DNA of 64,000 bases from Agelaius tricolor (lineage: Eukaryota > Chordata > Aves > Passeriformes > Icteridae): NCBI GenBank assembly GCA_023055355.1, contig JALJCS010000024.1:7331501-7395500 (forward strand), given 5' to 3'. A program made the translations under genes and the position numbers. The notes under the pieces are model-generated. The model did not search any database. It worked only from the letters and a program-made list of their open reading frames with translations, and was not told where the DNA came from. Below, in pieces: positions 50,401-59,400 of the stretch. Each line of letters opens with the position of its first letter. The stretch's first letter is position 1.

Positions 50401-53400
50401 TGACTCTGTGAACATTTTATATGCTGTGAAGGACTCTCAGCTTCTCCTCACATCAGCAATTAACTCTGTGTGTCTTGTATCATTGTGTATCATTGCATAT
50501 TGTGATCATATCATACTTGTGTGTTTTAGAACATAAACTTTTCTTGTGCACAGCTACCTTAAAACATACCTGTATAACTTAATGCTGCCACATACTGTGC
50601 TAGTGTAGTAACCTTTAAAATGTTTTAAATGGCCAGCTTGCTGCAGGCTCCACACAGAATGGCATCAACACACTAAAAGAGGGTGGTGTTGTCAAGACCC
50701 TACAGCATCTCAGCTTGCAGTTTGCACAAATCATAACTTATTTTCTGAACCTGTAATAAGGGAAGAGATCAAATCATATTTCACTTTCAAATGGGTGCAG
50801 TGTATTTAGCCAGGTCTAAACAATGTCACACCTATGCTGTTTACAGCCTGATGTCCTAAATTTTATGGGAGCTTCCTGTTGCAAAGCAGCTTCATTTTCT
50901 TGATGTGCTACTGGAATGTATGTACCCATTATCCATTGTGGTTGAATTTCAGATATTTAACCTGATGAAGTTTGATAGCTATACTCGCTTCCTCAAGTCC
51001 CCCCTTTACCAAGAATGCATCTTAGCTGAAGTGGAAGGACGTCCTCTTCCTGATCCTCAGCGTGTTCCCAGCAGCCCCACTTCTAAACACAGCGTCAGTT
51101 CAGACAAGTCCAACATGTCAACACCAAAAAAGGTGACTTTTGCATTCTTGTTATCTCAAACCCGTGTTTTTAAATAATGTTTTTCAAGTTCTTCACAAAA
51201 TCAAAGATAACATATAAAATTAAAATGTGTGGTTAGAGGTGCTGGCAAATACAATGGCCAAATTTTTATGTAGTCAGGGATATACTTTTTTTTTATTCTT
51301 GCCTTTGAATCAGTTTTCTGGATATTGAATTGCTGAATATAATTTTAAATCTTCATTATTATTTAACTATTGTGTACAAATAAAAAGTAAGGGGTATTTT
51401 GTTAATACACCACTTCAGAAGCTTATTTGATTGAATATGGGAATTAAGATGTGATAATTTAACCTTTGCTGAGAGGAGACATTTTATCAGAAGTTTTGGA
51501 GAGGGCTTAACCTAAACTAACTCATTTTGGCAGAGGGTAGTTTTTAATTTCTTAGCTCCTACTAAACTAAGATAATTCTGTGTTAAATAAGTACAGTTGC
51601 TTAAAAATTAGACCAGTAGTCTTACTGACTGATCCCTTGACATTATTTAGGGTTTATTTTTTCTTCTTGTAGATAATACCACCATGGCATTACGTAACTG
51701 TATGGGTAAATTATAACTTCTCATTTTTCATGTCAATCACTACAGATTACCCCATCTGCCATTATGTATTCTTATGACTAGGAACCTTTAAAAAGTAGCA
51801 TTTCAAGGAATATTCTAATAATCTAACAAGAATACTAGCTTGTTAAAAGCAAGTTTAGTTTAATATCAAACATTCCTGACATTTGTATTCTTCAACTCTA
51901 ATAAATACTTGATTATACTTGTAAATGTTAAACAGTACTTTGTCATTGTCTTTGAAAGCTGTTCATGTTCAAGCCTAGCCTAGGAAAAATACCAAAGTGA
52001 AATTCAGTGTTTTAAAAGCAAGGCAAATGGCCTTTCCACATTAACTTAGGCATTACTGGGGACAGTTCTTTCATATTTGCTGTAGCTCCCCATGGCTTGT
52101 TTCCAGCTACTGTTTTGTACTCCCTACCAAGCAGCACATTTTCATCCCTGTATTTCTTTCTGTTGCCACTGCTGAGGTTTTTTTGGGGTTTTTTTTTTTT
52201 TTGATTGCTGCTGAGAGGAATGCTGGCACAGACACCTGTGTGTGGGGTAAAGAAGGCAGCTAACCTGGCCATCACACTCTTGTTTTAGGAAGAAGTGTGG
52301 GAAGGTTTATTTTAGACAATATACTCACACCTGTGATCCAACCAGTGATTTAATTGTGTTTTGGTGATAGCTAAGTGGTAAGTCAAAGTCAGGAAGATCT
52401 TTAAATGAAGAGTCAGGAGAGGAGGACACTGAGAAGAAAAAGAGGGGAACATTCTTCTCATGGTCAAGAAGTAAGAGTTTGGGAAAATCACAGAAGAGAA
52501 GAGAAAATGGTGATTATCCAAACGGTGAGTATCACTCACATTCTGCCTTGTTGCAAGGTTGTTTCAGCAATAGATATGACTAATCTCACCATGATTAGTG
52601 GCTATCTAAGTGCATTATGGGAGTGACAGAGGAAAGGAATTGTCAAGTCAGAAGGCCATAGTGTGGTTAAGTATTGCTGCAGTTTTGTGGAAGATGTACA
52701 AGGAAATAGATAAAAATATGACAATATTTAAATTTGTTTTTACTGAATTCCACAAGATTTTTTTTAATGTTTTGGAACATTCTGCCTTTCTGTGTGCTGG
52801 TAATTGCTTTTTCAAGCAGAGAGCTGCTATTTTTATAGAAAGATAATTTCAAATCTTTATAGAAAAGTCCAGGAGCAGTACAGCAAATAGTGCTCTAGTT
52901 AGAGCTATTTAAAAATTCCTCCATCTGTGTTATCCTACTTTTCTTTCTTTTATCTGTAACACACAGGTATGTTCACTTTTGAACAGTCACCATCTGTTTT
53001 CACCTTCCCTGACTAAAATGAAAAAGGAGAGTCAGCGGTGTGAAAGCCCTTGTAACCTGCTGTTTTGTTACTTAATTGTGTTTGAGAATTTAAGGAAGAG
53101 TTCCCTTATGAAAGCACCTGTATGTGGCCTCTAGTGAAGATGAAAGTTTTGCAGTAAATGATTCTGTTGAGTTAAAAATAATGAAGAAATTCTAGCAAAG
53201 CACCAAATTTGATCCATATTTGATAATTTAATTTTTGCTTCTGGTAAATGCCCAGACACACAAGATAGCTTTGATCATATGGATAGTTTGAGTGCTCTTT
53301 GTATATTCATTCGTGAAAAGACATCAGAGGCATTTGCTGTGATCATGGACATTTCCTTCTGAAAGTGACTAGTAATTGTCTTAGATTTTGGTGTTCTAAC

Positions 53401-56400
53401 ACCATACTTGCACTTTAAAAATATTTATCTCCCTTGAGAATATCTGAAGAGGGAGAATAATTTTTTTAAGACGAAATATTGAAATCATGTTACATCTAGT
53501 TAACAAAATGAATACTTTTTAAAAAGATTTTTTCCCCTTTTTTGATATAAAACAAATGGCTTTATTCAGGGGTTACATAACCAAGAAGCACTTGACCAAA
53601 AGTTACTTTGGTTTCCATGCTTCTGTGCACAGTATGAAGATTTGGTGGTTTCTTTCCTTTTAATGCAAAAAGAAAAATTTGTGACCCAACAAGCTAATAT
53701 TTGAAATAGTTGTCTGTATTAGCATAAATAATGAAATAATTATGATTGCTTTACTGATTGCTGATTCTTTGCACAAACAGATTCTTTTCAGTCCAATGGA
53801 TTGTCCTACAGACGGGAATCTCAAGGCTCCATGTCATCCACTGCGAGTCTCGACTTGGTAATGGCTGCCTCTTGCTCGTGGGCCACTGGGGGAGAGGATG
53901 AAACAGTGAATTTCTGATTTTCTACATGGTGTGGTGTGGCTTGTTTGATGTAATGCCTTGGGAAAGGGGTTTCAAGTGATGCAGCTGCAGCACAAGATGT
54001 AATATTAGGCAATTTCAGAGTGTTGGAAATGCAAGAGGGGTTGTGTTCATATATTACTTCTTATGCTGTCCTTGGATATGCTTTGCATCTTGTCTGTCTT
54101 AACATCAGGCACCAGTGAACTATAGAATGTTTCCCTTTTAAAGACTGTAGCTCTTTAAAACCAGTTTGTTCTATCTGCAAGGATGAGAATCTGTTTTTAA
54201 ACAACCATAAATTAAAGCTTTTCCTCTTCTTGGCCTATGCAGTAAGGGGGATGCAAGTTGAATTAGGCTGATTTTTGTTGTGCCAGTGTCCGTCATGCTT
54301 CTTCTCTTTCTGTTTCCTTTAAAGTGTGTTTTTGTCATTATGACTTAATTTGGTCCTAAAATCCTGAGAAGTTTGTTGTGAACACTTTGTCATGCTAAGA
54401 AATTAACAAGTGAAGACACTGATTTCTAACCATCAAGTTTTGCCTTCACAGTAAAACTAATGAGATGCAAAATTAAAACAGTATTAATAAAACACAGATG
54501 TAATACTTTATTTATCTATGTTGATATGGAGGAAGACTAAAAAAAGGAAATTTTAGTTTTTTTTACTGTTGAAGTCCCTCTGATAGAATAGATTCTGTGT
54601 AATTAACCATCAACTAATAACTGTGTAATTTTATCTATGCTAAAAATATTGATCAGGGAAACAAGCATGGTGAAGTCATGTTTATTTCTGTTGCAAAAAA
54701 GTTGTCTCAAGAAATAGAAAATGCAAAGGCTCCCTAAAGCAACAACCCCTCATTTCTCTCCCACTCCCACCTGATTTAAATCAGAAAGTTACTGTGATTT
54801 GAATGAGAAGCACCATGTTAAAGAAAAGAGAAAAAGCATGATGAGTACCCTAAAAGGCTGTCAAACCCAGCATTTTTTAGTGTCCTTTTAAATTATAAGT
54901 GAGCTTTTTGTTAAATTTTCAAAGATACTTCTGATATTTAGTGGTAGTGTTACTATTTTACTGTTACTTTAGAATAAAGGTTAGTGCCTAGCCCATAGCA
55001 TTGTAGTTCTGATTCCCTTTAGTAAAAACAATTAATGGTCATGAAGCAAAAAATTTTAAAATTTTAATTTCTCTGTGGTGTATTTGTGCATAGAATTCAT
55101 ATTATGTTGAAAGAAGAGGAAATTTTGTGAGGAAAGATTGAGGAACCTGATGTTTAAAGCCATTCCTCTTCACTTAAATGTTGATTCACAGGGTGTCAAT
55201 GGTAATTTTTACATCAGCAGGACATTATTGAGCATAGACATTTAACTATTTGGATGCTTAATGAGATTTAATTTACTTTTATAGTTTTTACTTAGGAGCT
55301 CTTTAGTAAGTCTTATAACTTTTAATCTTTTACACACTTGCTGTGTAAAACTTCATCTGTTCTTGAAATAAATTTAGATTTGTGGTTTAGATTTATGATC
55401 TTTATCTAAATCTTTTAGGATTTAAATTTATCTGATATTTGTGGTATTTGGAAGGTTTTCTAAAGCATGGTGGAAACGATGGTTCTTGGCTTGGTTTGAT
55501 CTGTGTGGGCTCTAATAGTTTATACCCTGTCCTCATTTTCCCATTGGGCACTGACCTTTCTTTTTCCTTTCAAGTCTGAAACCTCAAGATTGCCTGCATT
55601 TGTGCCAGATAAAGACAAATCCCCCAAGTACTGCTGTGTAAACCTTCCGGATGGCTCATCCAGCAAAATGGCTGTGAAGTCAGGGTTCTCCATCAAGGAG
55701 GTGCTCTCTGGGGTCTGTGAGAAACATGGCATCAACATAGCTGCAGTGGACCTGTTCCTAGTTGGAGGTGATAAGGTACTGCATATTCCTGGGCTTTTTT
55801 GGAAGCATTTTCCTCCCCATTTTACAAATAAGGAATTCTTTTCTCTCCATACTGACACGCATGTCCTGGTTCTGCCCATAGCTTTACATTGGCAGTGCTG
55901 GTTAATTGAAGGAGAATTGAATTATCCACAAAGAAAACAAATGTCTGGTAGTAGATGCTACTGCATTAAAGCCCTAAAACATAGTGACATTCAGTTGCTC
56001 AAAGATGAATGAGATGCATTAATGTAGAAATGAGGTACAGGTTTTAATATTGAGGAAAATTTCCAAGACAGCAATCTGTGGGGATGATGCAGTATGTGTG
56101 TGATGGCTCTTAGTCAACAGAAATATTCTCCAATTCAAAGAGAAGTTGTGGACATGAAGTATTTATTCTCTTAAATTCATGCTTTTGATCTGTCTAGATG
56201 ATTACAATGACAAAAATCAATGAATGTTCATAGTTATGGGCTTTTTCTTTTAAAGCTTTCAAAGACTGTTTGCTGGCTGTCTTTTCTAATGCATTATTCT
56301 GTGTTATTTATATAAGTTGAAGAATCTAGGTTTGTTTTAACAACCAAGTTCCTGAATACCTGCTGACTCCAGTGGAAATTGAATTTTGGTCATTGTTTCA

Positions 56401-59400
56401 CACCTAGCCAAAAGAAAACATGCTTTAATCCATATTGTAAAGGAACAGTCACTAGAATGAGTACAGCCTATATTAATAATATTCTGAGTTACCTTAAAAA
56501 AAAATTAACAACACAGCTGCTCTTTTTTACATAGTTTAAAATTAATTTGCTCTGTGTTCTTTTATCCCTGATGTGTTCTGCAGCCCCTGGTGTTGCACCA
56601 GGACAGCAGCATCCTGGAGTCTCGGGACCTGCGCTTGGAAAAACGCACTTTATTTAGGTAAGAGTCAAAAATAAAGCCTTCCTCTGGCCCTCCCTGTTTC
56701 CCAGTTTGCTTTTTGTAAGTGCAGTAAAGGAGATGTTGCCAGTTCCCTGTGCAGTGAAACAGGAGGCTGTGCAGCTGCAGGAGGGGGCTTTCTGCATTGC
56801 TCTGAGGATACAAGTGGGATTTTGATGCCAGTGTTCCAGTTTAGGGACATTTAAATATTATTGTGGTGTCAAAATGCTCAAGCTGAGGCAGCTCTGAAAG
56901 CATTGGACAGATCTGTGGGTCCAGAGGGACCTTCCACATCATAAAGACATGCTTAGTAGGTTGGAGTAGCCACAAGAAAGATGTGGAAATTGAACTGGGA
57001 GTCTCCTGGTCTTAAAATTAAATGGGTAGATTTATTCATGACCTGTTCCCATCAGTTATATCTGTATATGCCCATCTAGAAAATTGCAGTAAAACCAATT
57101 ATATAAATAAAAATCCTCTGATGAACCCTGAATCTTAAACATGTCAATGTTAAATTATTAGTATGGATATAATATAATGCAGTACATGATATATTTAGTT
57201 TTATGTAATATATTTGGTAGTGTGTGTTCTTTTCAAAATAACATTTGTAATTTTTTCCAAAATGAATCCAAACTAATGCTATGAAAACTCCTGAAATAAT
57301 TATTTCAGGAAAAAGTATTGAAGCAAAATGTATTACATTACTGACCTGGACTTTTGAAGTGAATGAAGTTTAATTTGTGAGGCATTCCTTATTTTGGCTC
57401 TATATTACTTTTCCTTAGGAAGCTGGGCTAGTTTCTATTTAAAGGTACTTCAGGTTAATAAATACTGTATGGCATATTCAATTTTTAGATTGAGATTGAG
57501 CAGTCTTTTATTAGGTGTGAGCTTGTTGAGTCTCCAAGTTAAAAAGGAACTTTAAGTAGGCAGTACCATATGTTATTTGTGTGTTAATTAAAATGTAGAA
57601 ATGTTCTACATTATTCCATTCTCTGGATAGATACTATGTAAGCAAATATAGTCAAATATTTGGAACATTTTCAGACAAAGGAGAAATACTATGTGGGTAT
57701 ACTTAGTTACCTCAGTGTTTGCCACTTTTGTATCAATTACCAGCTAATGATTAAAATGGATCATTTCAATTTAGTAACTGTTGAATTCAAAGAAAATATG
57801 AAAGACAAAGCTTCAGTTATTCTGGCTTCTTGTGGAAGAGAAAAATCAACATGACTTAACATCTTGTATTCAATTTTTCTGAGATAAAACATGAGTTTTA
57901 TATTTAATTGTGACTGAAAAAAATTACTGATAATAATAATATCTGATGATGATGATATACATTTCTTCTGATTGTTTTGTTAGTAATAAGCTTGTCCTTG
58001 ATTTCATACTGTAGTACCATTGCAATCAAATGAGGCTTATGGAGGATTCAGGGCATAGATGAAGAGCATTAAAAAAAAAAAAAGCCAAAACCAAACCAAA
58101 GCTGGGCACATCTCTGTGCAGGAACATAGATGCTAATGAAAGTTGTTTGGGTTTAATTTTGTAAAAAAAATTGTATTTAATTATTCTTTTACTGTTTTAA
58201 TAATGCAAAATTGTAAAATAGGCTCTGAAAAGAGCTGTCTCTAGCCTGTAAATTCTAAGTTAATTACTTTTTCACCTTTGGTATATAAGTTTCTCTTGTA
58301 CCGATATTTCATCATATGGTGGCACCAACCCAAAGAAGTCGCACTGGAATTCCACAGTGTTAGTCTGCTTAAAAATTAAAATATTTGTCCAAATCCATCT
58401 CATGTAATTGCATAACAAGTTGTGAGTCTGTCTTGTAGAACTGAGAAGAAATATTTTTCTTGCATCCAAGGCTATAGTTTAGACATGGAGTCACTTTGGA
58501 AGGACTCTGGACCAAACTGGTCAGAGAAATCTCCTTGTAAATATAGAAGTGCTTGGAATGCTTTTCCTTGGTCTGAAATAGACTGGCTCAGGCCTTCACT
58601 CAGTTCTGGCAAGTGAAACAGTCCAAGTTTTATTTGTGTTAAATAGAAGTAATAATAAATTAAATATAGTAATAAAGAAATAAAAAAATAATAATAGATT
58701 CTTTGTCACTTCAGTTTAGCATATATTCATGCTACTGCAGTTCCAGCTAGCTACTAGCTGTAAATTGGTACAACTTTGCTGTAGATTGGATTTGACATAT
58801 TTCTATTCACTTTATTTACTGGAGTATTTCACACTTGGTGTTACAATTGCTGTGTTTCAGGCTGGATCTTGTTCCTATCAACCGGTCAGTTGGTCTGAAG
58901 GCAAAACCCACCAAACCAGTAACAGAGGTCTTAAGGCCTGTTGTTGCAAAATATGGTTTAAATCTTAATGAACTTGTGGCAAGACTAGTAAGTATTCTTT
59001 GATGTAATTCAAGCAGCAATATTTTCTGTCTGGAGAAGATCATATGATAGTCCCTGGAATGATTCCTCTCCTGAGAATTAGGCATTTAAATATCTGCAGC
59101 TACATTTTGAGATAAAATGCATTGTAATTATAACCATTAAGCTTAGTAGTAGTTACCTCAAATATTTAGTCTACATCTGTTTTATATTCTCTTCATAATA
59201 AACCCAACATCCAAAATAAGCAAGCCTGAACCTTGCTTCTTCCAGAGCTCAACTCCCATTATTAGCCAGGGAAAGTTGGTTGCATTAAAGCTTTTTTTCC
59301 ATTGTCCTGGGAATCATGAAAGTTGCCACAAATCCCCTTGCAGAAATATTTTGTTAAAGCAGACTGATTCAACTTCTCTACTACTGAACTCTTGGCTAGC

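Noticed and set aside
55503..56012. 169-codon frame on the + strand
   Set aside because: Only 55575-55775 is exon. The upstream and downstream codons are intron read-through beyond clear acceptor and donor sites.
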